Assembly (NCBI GenBank): GCA_033064195.1
Contig: JARBJD010000338.1
Location: 1-64,000 of the forward strand
From: Blattamonas nauphoetae
Lineage: Eukaryota; Preaxostyla; Oxymonadida
Direction of reading: 5' to 3'
Length of the DNA stretch: 64,000 nucleotides
The notes under the pieces were generated by a model. It saw nothing but the letters and a program-made list of their open reading frames with translations, did no database searches and was not told where the DNA came from. The translations under genes were made by a program, and so were the position numbers. Shown in pieces: positions 10,851-24,206 of this stretch (position 1 is its first letter; the number at the start of each line of letters is the position of its first letter).

Positions 10851-11209
10851 TCTTTTTTGATTCAAAATCCGAATTTGGCGAATGCAGATTTCCTCCCTTG
10901 ATCTTTCACACACTCACAAGAGGATGAGTTTTGTGTCAGGAACGAGATCAGGCCATAATTACCTCCAGATTGCAGTTTTCATTTTGTCTTTCACCCGCTG
11001 ATGCCTCCAATGAGAATTACTCGCTTTCTGGAGCATTTGGAATCACCTCAAAATGAATCTGAACAAGAACAACTCCTCGACAGTCCACCAATTGTGCTCC
11101 GCCATCACAGGAGAGCTGCCTGTGACATCTCAAAGTTACAAGATCAACCAAGTTCACAATCTACAAGTATTGCGACACCATTTCTCAGCACATTTCAGTT
11201 TATCAAACG

Positions 11210-13230
11210 ATGAATTTAGATACAATTCTTGTGGCTCTTAAAGAAGAACAACGAACCGACATTCCTGATCTCCTCGTTGCTCTTCATCGTATGACAGGTT
11301 TTCCATGATTGTTTTCCTCACAGTTTGTTCCTGAGCAGACACTGATGCCAACCGCAGAAGACTTGTCCAACACAATACGATCCCACTCCTCTCACAACTT
11401 CTGATGAGTTCACAAGATGAAAGAGTGATAGTATGATTCCATTTTTCATTTAAGTGGAATTAGTATCTTCTTCTCTGGATACTCTCTGATATTGGTGTGA
11501 TTTCTACTCCTTGTATCCAAAGATATTCTTAATTGTCAGTCGTATTACCTACAGATGAAGTTCACCACTCTTTTGATGACAATGTCCTCCAGGCAATTCT
11601 TGGCTTCGCTCAGAGCAGTTCACTATCTGTGATAGAAGTAGTTTGCATCAACCACATCTCTATCGTGATTCAGGCTTGGCGGTTCCTTGACAATTTTACC
11701 ATCATCGACCACGATCAGAAGGAATTTGTTGATAAACTTGTGCGATTGGGGATACTTGAAGTGTTCACTCCAGCAATGATCCAACTCAACAGGAGTTTAA
11801 TCCAACAACCAGCGTGGCATCTGCGATCTCTTGACCTTATCGCAGATACCCCAATATCGCAATTTCCGCTCACGACAATGAGCATACCGGGCCATCAAAA
11901 TAGCTTCCACCGCATCCTCAGAACGTTCAGACGTCTCTCCACAATCACTCAGACTCGCATCACGGCAGACGTGGCGACTTTTATCTTTGTGGTGTTTGTA
12001 TCAGGCTGTTCTCCGGGCATTGACAGTGCGGTGGATCTTCTTTTTTCCGATCAGGGGCTTCTTCAAGACCTTTCCTCCGTGATCTACCAAACACAAATGC
12101 CGCAGTTCTTCCCTCCACACATCCAGTCATTTCCACAGCTCGCAGTTTCGCTTTTGTCGTATGCATGTGAGGGTCTTTCAAGCGGGTATTGTGCTTATAC
12201 CGTCTTGAATGAGGTCCAGACACGACACCTCAGATCTGTGAGCCAGAAGAAAGCTCCGACCACACAGTCTTCTTCAGGAGAGCCTGATGAAGAAAGTCTC
12301 AAGAAACAGATTGTTACCGAGCTCAACAACTATTTCCATATTGCAAGGAATGTTTTGCATGTGATTGGCGCAGCCATTCCCGGAGGCGCTGGTGTGGCTG
12401 ATTTATACCTCAATGCTGATCTTGCCCGGTTTCTTGGAGAATGCATTCGTGTTGTTCAGGCAATCCAACATGATGAACTGTCGTGGAACAGTTCTCTCCT
12501 CACCAAGACGATGGCGGAAGTTACAGAAGGAAACCCTGGCGATTTGTGGAAGAGAACACTGAAAATCATTACATTGCTTGATTGCACATCACTCGCATCT
12601 GAGGAAAAGCAGCAAACATCAACTTCATTTCTTCGTCCCCAATATCACGTTCAAATGAAAATTTCGAACATATATCCGGAACATATGAAAAGCATTCATC
12701 GGAATATTGCCCTTTGTTTGTCGAATGTCTCAGGAATCACAGAGTCGCATTCGCTGAGAATCCTGAACGAAACAATCCCCGGACCAGATTCACCTCAGAA
12801 GTTTCTTCGATTTGTCTCTGATCGGCTTGTTGACGACACGTCGTCGTCATTTTGTGCGGACTTGTCGATCGTTCATGGATTACTCCTCCGTCGGAGTGCA
12901 CGGGTTTACACCGAAATCGAGAAGAGCCAAGTCCTCGCAGCTATCTTCGCTTTCAAATGGTATCGACGCACTCATTCGATTGCAGACACTTCGCTCTGCA
13001 TTTTTTTCGAGATTCTTATTTTATTCATTTTGAATGCCTCCGCTCCTAACGTCATCTTCGACTATGTGAAGGATGATGTCATTGAACGGAAATTGCTCAA
13101 ATCAACCAAAGAATTCTCTGATAAAACAATGGAAACAAAGGAACGATTCTATCAGCATCTTGCCACTCTCAGACAAGCTGTCGAACAAACCGAAATTCCC
13201 AATGTTCACAGGTCGAAGAATCGGTTTTAA
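11210..13230 (+). CDS. armadillo/HEAT-like helical protein, spliced
   Basis: Start at the ATG at 11210 (MNLDTILVALKEEQ). The long open part (from ~11566) has no ATG start, but the frame continues upstream through introns. One near 11297-11334 joins ...LHRMT to DTDANRRRLVQHNTIPLL. One near 11452-11484 follows SSQDERVI. One at about 11515-11559 is phase 1 and joins LWILSDI to VVLPTDEVHH. Exact ends of the first two are uncertain. The repeated helical pairs (ANRRRLVQHNTIPLLSQLL, QAILGFAQSSSLSVIEVVC) look like armadillo/HEAT repeats, a protein-interaction scaffold with no catalytic motif. The final 100 residues include a hydrophobic IFFEILILFILNA helix. Specific role unknown. It lies 230 bp upstream of giant copy A on the same strand. 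Confidence 0.75.
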
Positions 13231-13347
13231 ACAGTTGAGCCATTATTTCAACCAGTTGAAAGATCGACAAGATTCTCTCGTATCTCAAATTGTTTGCATA
13301 ATGTGTCTTGTAGGGGTCTGTGACAACAGATGGGCATGAGGTGGATG

Positions 13348-13355
13348 ATCGGCCC
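13348..13355 (+). promoter_or_regulatory. ATCGGCCC motif upstream of giant copy A
   Basis: gatgATCGGCCCtgag lies about 110 bp before the copy A start. The same octamer (actgATCGGCCCattg, 52197-52204) lies 38 bp before the copy C start. Similar strings occur at 8969 (atatcggccct), 60084 (gatcggccc) and in the F terminal repeat (gatcgggccc, ~41965). This is a candidate core-promoter element; no experimental support is available here. Confidence 0.3.
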
Positions 13356-13463
13356 TGAGTTTGTAAAACAAGCTGGATCTTCACAAATCCCCCTTTGCCT
13401 CGTTCAATTCCACGTCCTTGTTTCAAAGTGGTTGTGCCCTTGAATTGGGGTTAAGTCCTTCAT

Positions 13464-16400
13464 ATGGGAACCACAGCTAGCCAACGCCTTGGGAAGGCGG
13501 GAGTCGACCCGAAAGAGCTTTCCGATGCTGACGTGGAGTTGTTTCGAAAACTCCAAGTCATAGTCGATTCCTGTGTCGGAGTCTTACACAGGGAAGACTA
13601 TCTTAATTTTGACCAATACCTTGGCAATGAGGATCTCCGTGACCTTTCGCGATTCCTCTACTACTCATTTGACGCCATCTCTGACACTCAAATTAAAGCC
13701 GACAAGTTGAAGCCTTTCCTCTTTCGTTCTTCAATACTGTCTGTCTTCGGACATATAATTGTCAATGCAATGACATACATCAAGCGGAGAGCTTTGAATA
13801 CCGCTTCACAAGACACCGTGACAGATACTTCGCAAAACCCATTTCTCCATGTTGTCACTGGGACACCTGGGATGGGAAAAACGGCCAGTCGATATCCGTT
13901 CATCACGTTGTTGATGAGTTTCGGAGTCGAGGTGTGATTCTTTTTCAGCGATTCAGTTGTTTTTAGACAGTCAAAACGCAGAGAGCGGGTGAATATTCTT
14001 TTGTGTTCCTCCGAACAAACAAGACGATGGCTAACACGGGGAGAGTGACCTGTCGGGTTTCAGACGGGCAAGAGATTCATCTTGATGTCCAAACCTATCT
14101 TTATTATTACGACGTCATTATGTATCCCTCCGACCAAGAACCCAATTCACAATCCACATCAACATCCGACTCGCCCCCACAAAAAAAGAAAAGAGTGATT
14201 TACACACCGAAAGGACTCGAAGATGCTGGCGCTGTACGCCTGGGGCAACTGATTGTCCCAAGTGTGGAATGCTTCCCTCACTTCCTCCGCCTCATGATTG
14301 GGAAGACGACTCATGTCATCAAGACCCCAAAACCAACAGATTCTGATATCACGGTGACAGGGCCATCGCTTCTCAAGAAGTTCTCAGTCATTGCTGGTGG
14401 TTCAACATTATTCTATTTCGAACGGCCAGAAGTTCTGAACGAACCGCTCGACGTTGTGGACGACCCGCTTTCCTTATCATCAGATGGTCGTATGACAGTC
14501 AGCGCACATTCAACGATCAGCAAAGGGTCGCTTCTTCACGCAATTCCGGTCAAAGAGGTTGAGTCGCCTCAACCCGGTCAAAATCCGCAACCTCAGACGA
14601 TACAGGTGGACACACAACCATATTATGTTCAGGAAGATCTCTACGTGTACCCTCCTTCAAGGATAGCAGAAGGTTCGATTCTGACTCGACCTGAAAAGAA
14701 ATCGGTACAAATTCCTCCTGATGGGATGACACCACTCGGAGGTGACTTCAGAATCGAAGAAGGTTCGATCATCAAAGCGAGATCGACGTTAACTCCTAAA
14801 TCGTTTCTCGTTCATGGCTATTCAATACAGAACAAACTAGAAGACACAGGATGGCATATCATCGACGAGTTTGTGTTCTTTTTCGTCATCGTTCTCAGTC
14901 TCGCAGTCTCAGACACCACAAACATACCATTCGACAACCATTGTGTCCTCTTCTCTTCACCGGATGGGTCGAGATGGGACACAACGAACCCTCAGACGAA
15001 AGACAAACAATATTTCATCGCTGAATATGTTGTTCCAAAGTTCTCACTCCAGGAAGAGGCAGCACTTCTCAACACGATGTACGAGCTCTCATCGTTGTTT
15101 GCCGCAGACAGGGACGAACATGAAAAGGCGCTTCGAATGTTTTCGTTCGTTCCACGCTTCGTGCTCCAACCGATTCTGGCTCAAAAGGCATACGAGAAAC
15201 TCCCCATGGATGCCCAAAATAAGGCAATCCAAGCTCGTCGAGATGAATTCTTTGGGCCGTTTGTCTCTCACAAACTCGTTCACTTCTCATGCCCGCAGTT
15301 TGACTGCCACAATTGGTACGTGCAATTTGCGACGGACGAAGCTCGGCGATTTCTCTTGGATATGTTCAATCTGCAGGCATCACGAAAGTACAATGATTTC
15401 CTCCAGTTTTTGACAAAAAATGGTGATTTCATCCAACGCAATGGAGCTCTCTTCCACAGCTTTGTTTTGGATGCGATCGCAGGCGGGCTCCACATCTCCT
15501 CTCCAACCCGATTCATCTCCAAAGAGCCTCTCGATTGTGGGCACTTCACTCTCCCAAAGACCATCGGATATTCCAACATCTATCTCCGAAGCTCGACGAA
15601 CGTCCTTCGTGCGTATCTGCCAGATATCTCTGCCATCACCGAGGCACAAGTCTCGCCGTTCAAACCGGAGTACGATGCCCTCTTCAAACATGCGGTTTCC
15701 TCCCAAACGATTTCAACCGCTGAACTTGAAAGGAAGGGTGATCTCAAGAAGCCCGTACCGGGGACGATCGTGAATACTTCAACCAAGGAAAAGAAAGAAC
15801 GCGGCAAACAAAAGACTAAACAACCCTCTCCCGAATCACTTTCCGAATCTGGGTCAGATTTTCTCTCCCATTCCGAGGCAGAGACTCCAGACTTCAAATG
15901 CTTCACCTACTCCCTGAACCCACTGGGCGCCAACAACGCTGGGTTTGATTCACTACTGTTATTTTTCAAAGTGCACTTCGTGCAACAGAAGATGGTTGTC
16001 GACGGGCTTTCAATCATCTTCATTCAGTCAACCCTCGCAGGAACACATAAAATCAGCCCTTCTGGGTCAAACTTAATGTTCATGTGGGTTGCTCTGCTCG
16101 CCAGCGTGTACACACTCCGGTTTGGAGTCATCTTTCCGTTCTTGTTCTTTGTGAAGAGCCCACTGGTCGAAAATGTCACCTTGGATGGTGTGAACACCAC
16201 GAAGTTCTTCATGGACGAAAGGAACATTTGGGTTGTGAATGGGCACGCAAGAATTGTGGGAGAGGCTGAGCGCGCAAGAATTGTGGGAGAGGATGAGCGC
16301 ACAAGAATTGCGGAAGAAGATGAGCACGCAAGAATTGTGAGAGAGAATTACGATTACATCGATCGGTTGATACTGGATTCTGTTGAGTCGCTGTTGCCCA

Positions 16401-18643
16401 ACAGGAATCCCCACCATTTCAGGTGTTGCTTTTGTGGACTCATCCTGAAAGAGGATTTCCCGAATCATGCCTGCGAACGCCTCGATGATAGTGGGCCAGT
16501 CCAAACGTTCAATAGACGCATCACTTCACCGTGGGAGACCACTTCATCAGGAATGGGGATGGTGGGGATCTTTGACCGTCACAATCCAGAAGAAAATTGG
16601 AGGCGACTGCCTGGGGCCCGATTGATGACGAGAACTGTGTATACTCTGGCGAGAGAAATCAGACAGGACACACTATCTGGCCGCAGCTTGACCGAAAAGT
16701 GTGGTGAATATGGTATTCACTTGAATTATTCCGCAAATGGGCGCATTCCGAACTCTCATGAGAATCACAACAAAATTGATCCGATAGACATTGTGCTCAT
16801 CGCACCTACGGAAAAAAGGAACGATTTACACCCTCTTGAACACGATACATCAAAGCCTGAACAGGACAACAGCTCGTTTGAAGTGACGTACCAGGCACCG
16901 ATTCTCAACCTGTTTTCATACTTTCCACAACGACAAGCGGTTGTCGAGATGACACTGCTGGGCCAACATTTACCACTCACCATGCTTCCACCGACGGTAG
17001 CACCCTCGCCAAACCGTCCAGGTACAGTCTATCCTCACCTGTCTCATCTTGATTCATCATGCAGAATGGTCAGTCTCTGGAGGGATAAGACCGAGATTGG
17101 GTTCGAACGTGCGAACGGGCAGCTGTGTGTGCGTGTGGGTGATTGTAGTTTACAGCCTCCCAACATGGATGTGGAACAACTGTACAAGCACAAGTGCATT
17201 CCGCTCTCTCAAATGTATGTTCCGATAGATTGTCTGCACAGTTTGCCCATCAGCCTCTACAATACACGCAGGTATCTTCCATTTGAGATCAAATGCCTCC
17301 TCGCTGCCTATACCAAAAATGAAACGTTCACTTTGAATACACTCAACCTTAGCAATTATCTGAGACATGGACAGCTCGTGTCACTGGAAGATCTGAAGAC
17401 AATTTTGAGTCTGGATATCCTGAAAAAGCCAGTCCTCGCGCAGAGCTTGAGTCCTTTGCATGCTCATCGCCAAAGTCTGGGCCATCTGAGTATGAGTGAT
17501 TTCCAGATGTTGTTTTCGTACGTGAATGGGTCATCTCTCATCGTTGCCAACATTCTCGAATTGTTCATGAGATATCTCCAACGTCCTGATCAGCTCACTC
17601 TTCGTGACTTGACATTCTTGGTGGATTGTTTCGAACAGAAGAATCCACAGCCATTTACTGAGGAGTATTTGGTAGCTGTTCGGAATCGGATAGAGCAAAC
17701 TCGGAAATATGTGGACATACGCAGCTCTTCATTGATAGGGAGTGTGGACGGAACGCCGATATTCACCAGTTCGGAATTGGAATCAATTCACCGTCTTTCA
17801 GCATCTCTCAGCTCAACAGAACGCTTTACACTTCAGAAGACCGACGATGTCGTTGTCTCGATGATGAAAAGAAAGAAAGAAACAATTGAGGATACTCTCG
17901 AAATCATGGAAACTCTGCTCAAGAATGCCCTGAACATTGTGAACGAACAGCTTCGATATCTGGAAGAACTTTTGATTCGCGGAAGACGTATTGAGGACCT
18001 TTCCGACGCAGATCGTGCTCTCCTGTGTGGTTGGTTTGCAAGAAACCCATTGCTGGACGGAAGCCAAAAGACGAGACTGTCTCGTTTCCTCAATGCTGCT
18101 CTACAGATTCGGAGACATGTTCATCCGGGGACCGAGGACGTGCAATCTAATCCACAAGACGCCATTAATATGGTGTCTCATGAAATCAATTCTGCCGAAC
18201 GTCACTTGAATGCGCTGTTCGAGATTCTCAGAGGAGATAGGCAGGTGGTGACTGAAGAACGAAACTATCTCAAAAGGGAGTTGAACAAAATCCGATCAGG
18301 CATCGTTACGCCAATCAAAACAGCGTTTAACACTCCTGACATGCGTCATCGATTCTCCTGGAAAGATCTCGCTTCTCTTCTCAGTTCTCCGAATGGCAGC
18401 GACACACCTTATTTGTCCGCCATTCGGTGCTTTTCTGATCGCTATGAAGTAACTCCAGAAGATCTTACGACCGAGACAGTCAATGACTTAACACCCCCTC
18501 TCCGCACAGTCCCAGGCACTCTGCGAAGCACTGTGATTCTCAATTATATGGACGGAGATGCTGAAATGAACTCAACGCCTGAGCCTGACGAGAAACGAAA
18601 TTTTGAAGTCAAACGCACACCTGAAGAAGACAAGCGTTTCTGA
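13464..18643 (+). CDS. giant MGxxxS P-loop/C2HC family protein, copy A (1714 aa)
   Basis: Exon 1 is 13464-13931. A 35-nt intron at 13932-13966 joins in phase 0 to exon 2. The protein starts MGTTASQRL, matching the N-myristoylation consensus MGxxxS. LQVIVDSCVGVLHREDYLNFD follows, then the Walker A loop TGTPGMGKT near residue 135. Other landmarks are a YLYYYDV motif, two conserved blocks (GWHIIDEFVFFFVIV; HFSCPQFDCHNWYVQFA), a CxxC-x10-H-x-C finger (CCFCGL..FPNHAC, near 16425-16475), and a C-terminal FSWKDLASLLSSPNG motif. Four 9-residue ARIVGEDER-type repeats (16246-16350) precede the finger. The P-loop setting resembles RHS/Crinkler-class NTPases, a moderate inference. No signal peptide; likely a cytoplasmic protein tethered by myristate. 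Copies B and C lie downstream. Its 3' flank (acacaaaccattt...ttcacttcgct) is shared with copy B. Confidence 0.85.
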
Positions 18644-19015
18644 AGTTATCTCGACATCCAACTCTGAACACAAACCATTTTCTTTTAGATTCATTCACTT
18701 CGCTGAGAATTCGACATTCATTCACAACTCCTTTCAACGATAGTGAAGTTTTGGAAAAGTGGTTCGAGGGCTGACTTTTTCAAGTTTTCAGTAATTTTCT
18801 CCCTTTTTTGACTTTTGGTCGAACTTCGAGATATGGGACACAAGAAGGTGTTCTGTCCATGTCATTTTGTTCGACCGCTTGGCTGGGATAGGATCGAGTC
18901 CTTCGACAGACATGTCAAGTGGAATGAAATTGACAATCAATGGTATCGTCTTCTTCTCAATCCTTTGTTCATCGAAATCATCACGTCCTTTCCTCTCTTT
19001 CTCCTCTGTCACACC
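18644..19015. other. 3' flank of giant copy A
   Basis: Holds the conserved 3' segment shared with copy B (acacaaaccattt and ttcacttcgct, 18663-18705), probably the 3' UTR. Nothing else is recognised before the beta-helix pseudogene. Confidence 0.5.
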
Positions 19016-20880
19016 TCACTCCAACATCCCTTCATTCTCTCTGACAAGACCGAGATAATGGATTGATACTGGAATGCACATGAATGAATAAGATGAGTCG
19101 GCGGTCATGGAAATGTCAGAAACAACTGGTAAAGATTCTATTTCAACACAAGTCCACAATTCAAAGGCAGACCCAGTGTGACAGTTTCGAGGAACAATCC
19201 TGTTCGCCACAACGACTGCTCCTGCTGATTGGCCTGCTGAGTCCAAATCTTCCGATATTTGCTCAAAGAAAGACGACCTTCAGCATCGCTTCCTTTCGAA
19301 AGGAAGCGATGGAGCTGTTGTTTCCTCAAACCAGCTTCCGTCCAAGTTCAATCTTGTCACACCCTCTCCACGATCAACAACGGCCGCTCCGTTCTGTGAA
19401 TTGTTGTTGAGTCCACAACAGTCGATGAGCAGGCATGAAAGAAGGTCGACATCTGACCGACGAGCGATTGATGCTGTTCGGATGAAGCTGATCGAGCTGA
19501 TCGACCGTGTCCATCCGAGTCTGACTAACCTGTCCGAAACGCTTACACTTTCCCAAAATGTGTATCTGACAATCTCGAGTTTTGTTTGTGCTTTGGGCAG
19601 TCGAGGGCAGTTCGGAGTCAGACAGCGAGAATGTTGATGCGGGATTCTTTGCAGCGAACTCAATCAACGATGGGTTTTGTGTGGTGATGGTTGACAAGAC
19701 GAACTTTGAAATGGCGAGATGGAAATTGGAGCTATTCTCAGAAGTTGAGATCAGCTTGACAGAATCAGAAAACGTGATGTTTCCGAGTGAAATGGAATCG
19801 ATGGAGCACGTTCCGCTTGTCATGGCAATCAATCCCATCCCGATATCATCTCCATCGCGATCGAAGAGACGAACAGCCGACACAACCCAATCGCCCCACC
19901 CTCCAATCAAGAACACAGATTGTGTGTTTCTCGAGCGTTCAAGAGTGTCCTGAACGGCCAATTGATCGTTCCTGTTCCGCAAACATCTGATCTCCAGTGT
20001 ACTCTCAATCGAGATGCATCCTCCATATAGCTCGCCCATCGAGTGTGAGAATGATCGTGTCTCCTTCGACATTCAGAGGGAGATGATCTTCGTCGATCCG
20101 GGCTGGTTCGTCCGGAGTGCAGAGAGACAGACCAGTGCAGGAAATGGAGACCAATGGAGGGTCCTTCTGTGTCGCAGAGAGACGGTCATACGAAGTGCCC
20201 AATTTCACGGGATCTGTCCAATCGAGTGCGAGTTCTGCTGACACTCCGCGACTTGCCAATTCAGGCACAACTTCAATGTCCTCATCGGGACCATCCAACT
20301 TCACAACAAACACGACATCTTGAGAAGGTCTTCACCAAGAAGGACAAGACGGAAAGTTGGGTGAGAGGACGTGTCATGCACAAGAGAACTCAGCTGCTGA
20401 CAGAACTGGAGGTTGCGGGACACGGAAGAGAACCCTTCCATCAAACGCAGTTTGGCGACTCACAACAAAGCATTGTGTGATCTCGTATCGTTTCGCTCGT
20501 TGGAGTTCAGGGATCGACAGTCGTTGTGAGAGTGTACTTCGTCTCCCCTTCCGCCGCAGAGAAACAGTCGCTCAATGTGAGCATGGTTCCATTTCGGACA
20601 TCATCGTCACTTTCAACGAGTGTTACAATGAACCCTTCTGACACTGGGAAGCCCAGACCTGTGATTGCCAGATGGAGAACATCAAAATTGTCGAGTTTCG
20701 GCGCACAGGACGCAGATTGGAGAAGAGAAGGAATTTGGAATGTTGGTGAAGAGTGTGATACGATGAAAGAAAACGATGCCAATGACAACACTGCGTATGA
20801 CCCGGCAAACAAAAGGGCTATTGGTGACGCAGCCCGCGCGATGACTTCGCCCAGTTCGCGTCTTTGATTTCAGGTCGATC
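19016..20880 (-). pseudogene. beta-helix surface-protein pseudogene
   Basis: On the minus strand, successive pieces read as one extracellular beta-rich protein. From the 5' side these are GFPVSEGFIVTLVESDDDV then MLTLSDCFSAAEGETKYTL (20.8-20.5 kb), VVKLDGPDEDIEVVPELAS with DEDHLPLNVEGDTIILTLDG (20.3-20.0 kb), and SVFLIGGWGDWVVSAVRLFD with SGTCSIDSISLGNITFSDSV (20.0-19.7 kb). The serine/threonine-rich, short-strand texture is that of the Pmp-like beta-helix proteins in this window. The frame changes repeatedly and stops intervene, so it is a decayed host gene. Its 5' part carries the second copy of the 244-bp repeat. Confidence 0.6.
20607..20850. repeat. 244-bp direct repeat, copy 2
   Basis: Identical partner of 8619-8862. 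On the minus strand both copies encode GLGFPVSEGFIVTLVES, so the repeat lies in the coding part of the surface-protein family. Confidence 0.9.
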
Positions 20881-21103
20881 ACTCATGCCAACAGACTGTC
20901 CGCCTACTACATGAAACACAACATGGTTCTCTGTAGTATTATCAGAGATTCTCATCCTTTAACTTGATCCAAGAGCACTCTGAAACTTGTTTTAATTGAC
21001 CTCCAAACAATTTCGGGGAAGATTGCTGCTCGGGAAGTCGCGGTTTGAATTTACATAAGATCGACCCACATGATTTTTCTTTTCAACATTTTCTTTCCTT
21101 TTG

Positions 21104-24100
21104 ATGATATCTTCAATTTCGAGACAAAATCAGAATGCTCTACCAAAATCTCCTCTGTCTTTGAGAACACGTTCCACTCATTTGACTCCCCGGCGCCAAG
21201 GGTCACACCAATCTCCAACGAAGTCTCCACTCGGTTGGTAATCTTTTTATTTCGATTCTATCTCAAATTTTTTCAGCATTTGATCGTAGATTGTCTCCAT
21301 TGGATCTTTCTCAAGACGAAATCGCTGCACAATTCAACAATGAACTCTCCTCCCTCTTGATTGATTCAAACTCCCTGGGTGCCAGTCAGTCATCTGCCCA
21401 TCTTCACAGTTCGGGACATATCTCAGGATCAGAGATTGTCCAAGACATTGATACTCCTCACTTCGATGAGTACTGCACCAAATTGACAAAACAGATGGAT
21501 TTACTCCTTAACACACCTCGGAATATTACAATCGCTTCAGACATTCTCAAACACGATTCAAATGAAGCTGCTGATCGACACCTCGACACCATCCTGATTT
21601 CAGGTGCACTTGAACAAACAACTCATCAACACAAACAGGCTTTCAATCTTCAGAAACTAAATGCCATGAATCCTCTCCAGTCTCACAGTGTTCACTCACC
21701 AAGGGATAAACCCAAAAAAGTATTAAACAGGGAGCAGAAGCGTATTGAGAAGTTCCGCGAACAAGTCAAAATCAACGAACAGATGCAACTGCGTGCAGCA
21801 CGAAAATTGGCCGGAAAACTGCTTCCACAATTTGAACAGCCCGAAGAGGTACCTATTCCGGCTCTCCGTGCAGCAACACGCGATAATATCCGAGAGATGA
21901 CATCGAATGAAGTTCTGGAGTCGATCACAAATGATCTTCTGGATGTTCCAATCGAACCTCCCCTCATTCGCTCTCCCCCACCCTCCACAACACGCACTCC
22001 TCGTGGGACCTCTCGCCAACAGACTACCCCGCGGAACAACACTCTCAAAAGCACCTCTCGCACACTTCACACTCAACGCTCGCAATCGTCGGCTGAAGAG
22101 AGACACAGGCCATCATCACTGATGCCATCACCTCTCTCGACAGCACGCTCGCCCACAGCAGTCTCCCCACTCAACACATTCCGCGCGCAAACGTCTCTCT
22201 CCAACCGCCAGACCAGCCGCTCTCCTTCACTCCTCCTCAGCCCCCTCTCCCCGCCCCAGCCGAGCCCCAACCAGACACAGTTTCCGCTCTCGAGCACCAT
22301 CCCCCCGCCTCCCAAGCGCCACGTCGTCCCCCCTCTCTTCCCCCTCACCCCCGGCTTCCTCGACACGCACCTCGCCCACATCGGCGACGTCGTCAGCACC
22401 AACAAGCAGATGATGACACAGCGCGAGGCCACTCTCCGCGAGCGTTTCTATCCTCCCTCCAGCCCCCGCTGGATCCGATTCCACGAACGCCCTGCCCGCA
22501 CCGCGCGCATGCCCACATACACAGAGCGGACGCAGCTGGTGAAGTGGATGATTGTGGTTCGCAGCGTGTCGTTCGTCGCCGTTCTCAGCGACGGACTGTT
22601 CGAACACCGCGCGAAGCACAGAGTGGCCGACCAGATTGAAGACGTGCGGGCAGAAATGGAAGAAGAACAGGCCGAGCAGGAGCGTGTGCAGAAGATGGAA
22701 GAAGTGCTGACTGCTGCAGACGTGATCATGCGGTTTGGGTTTGTTTACTTTCATCGTCTTCAGAACACTCGGCCAGCTGGCCATGCACTTCCACCACTCC
22801 CAACGCGAGGAGAACTCGCGCATCATTCGGAAGACGTGTGTGTACTCGCGCGCGCAGCTCCGCCTTCGAATCCGTGTCCTGCAGTTCCGTCGACTGAGTG
22901 TGTCCTCATCTTCTTTCATCTTCCCCTCGGCCAAGTCATGAAAGGACAGAAGATCGCCAAGCACTTCACAGTCTCGAATCGCAACCGTCTTCTTGTGCTG
23001 CTTGAAATGGTGTGCCTCTCTCTCCTTCGGTCACCCTCTCCTCTCTCCTTCATTCTCCCCTTCTCTCCTTCGTTCATCTTCCTCTTCTCTCTCCTTCATT
23101 CATCCTCTTCTCTCTTTCGTTCGTCTTTCATCCTCCCCTCTCGCAGTGGGACCAGGAGGAAGAACAACTCATCCGCTCTCGTGACACCTCAACCAATCAA
23201 CAGTCCAAGCGACCAAACCGCAGGCTGCACAACCCGAAGAAGTTCCAGCCAGCCCGCTCGCCGTCCATGTTCGACGTGGTTGTGCAGGAGACGCTTCGGA
23301 ACGACCGCATCCTCAACCAGACCATCCCCGCCCTGCAGGCCGAGATTCTGTGGAACAACCAGCTGGACCCCAAATACCTGGCGATGATCAACGCCACACA
23401 GCCAGCAGTCGACGTGTCCCAGCGCGGGAAGCAGAAAGAGACGAAGACGGCGAAGAAGACAGTCTCACCGTTGGGAGACCTGCATCCGATCAGCGATATC
23501 TTTCAGTTTGTGAGTGCGTCGTTCAACGCCGTCGAGCAGAACAGGCAGCGGAAGGCCGACGGGCAGGACGAGGAGGACGACGACCTCGACGACAGCGACA
23601 TCCCCGCCGTGTTCGATCAGAATGCGAAGAACGCAGCGAGCATCGTCGACGCTTTCATCAACGCGACGTCGCCGAAGATGGCCAAGACAGCCACTCTCCA
23701 CAAGTCGAAGACACTGCGGGCAGCACGCATGCAGTCGCAGCTCAAAATGACCCAGGCCTCCCTTCAGAAATCCCCGTCAGCCCTCTCCCGCGTTGACTCC
23801 CACTCCCATCTCGTCCAGTTTCTGATGCCGACTGTGCTGTCGGATCAGAAGACACAGACAACCTCGTCTGCCGCCTCGTCTTCTTCGGTGTCCGCTGAGC
23901 GCACGTCGCGGGTGCCTCTCTTCATCCGCAACGAACTTCTCACCACACGTCTCATTGTCTTTCGGCACACTCTCGTCCGCCTCCAGCTCGAGAAGAAGGT
24001 CAACCACGCGTTCTTTCCAATGTTTCAGTATTTCAAGCATGCCATGCGTGGCATTGTCCTGAACGGAATGCAGTTAACAATTGAACATCATGCGAACAAC

Positions 24101-24112
24101 GACGATAAGTGA
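21104..24112 (+). CDS. unknown host protein with disordered proline/serine-rich middle, five exons
   Basis: Start at the ATG at 21104. Four introns keep one frame: 21234-21276 (43 nt, phase 1), 22733-22763 (31 nt), 22900-22949 (50 nt) and 23010-23146 (137 nt, swollen by CTCTCTCCTT tracts). The N-terminal part is helical (DEYCTKLTKQMDLLL; a basic coiled coil NREQKRIEKFREQVKINEQM). A long S/T/P/R-rich disordered linker follows. The C-terminal half has an acidic EEDDDLDDSD patch and ends in conserved-looking helices (LLTTRLIVFRHTLVRLQLEKK, HAFFPMFQYFKHAM). No known domain is recognised. A cytoskeletal or flagellar structural protein would fit, but this is a guess. Base composition shifts from AT-rich at the 5' end to strongly GC-rich in the 3' half. 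Confidence 0.75.
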
Positions 24113-24206
24113 CTTCTTCCGGACGATGTCTTCTTTTGAGAGGAGTTTGTTTTCAGAAAAGAAGAGCCAATATAATGAAATGAAAATCAAGATCCACAGA
24201 ATGAAA

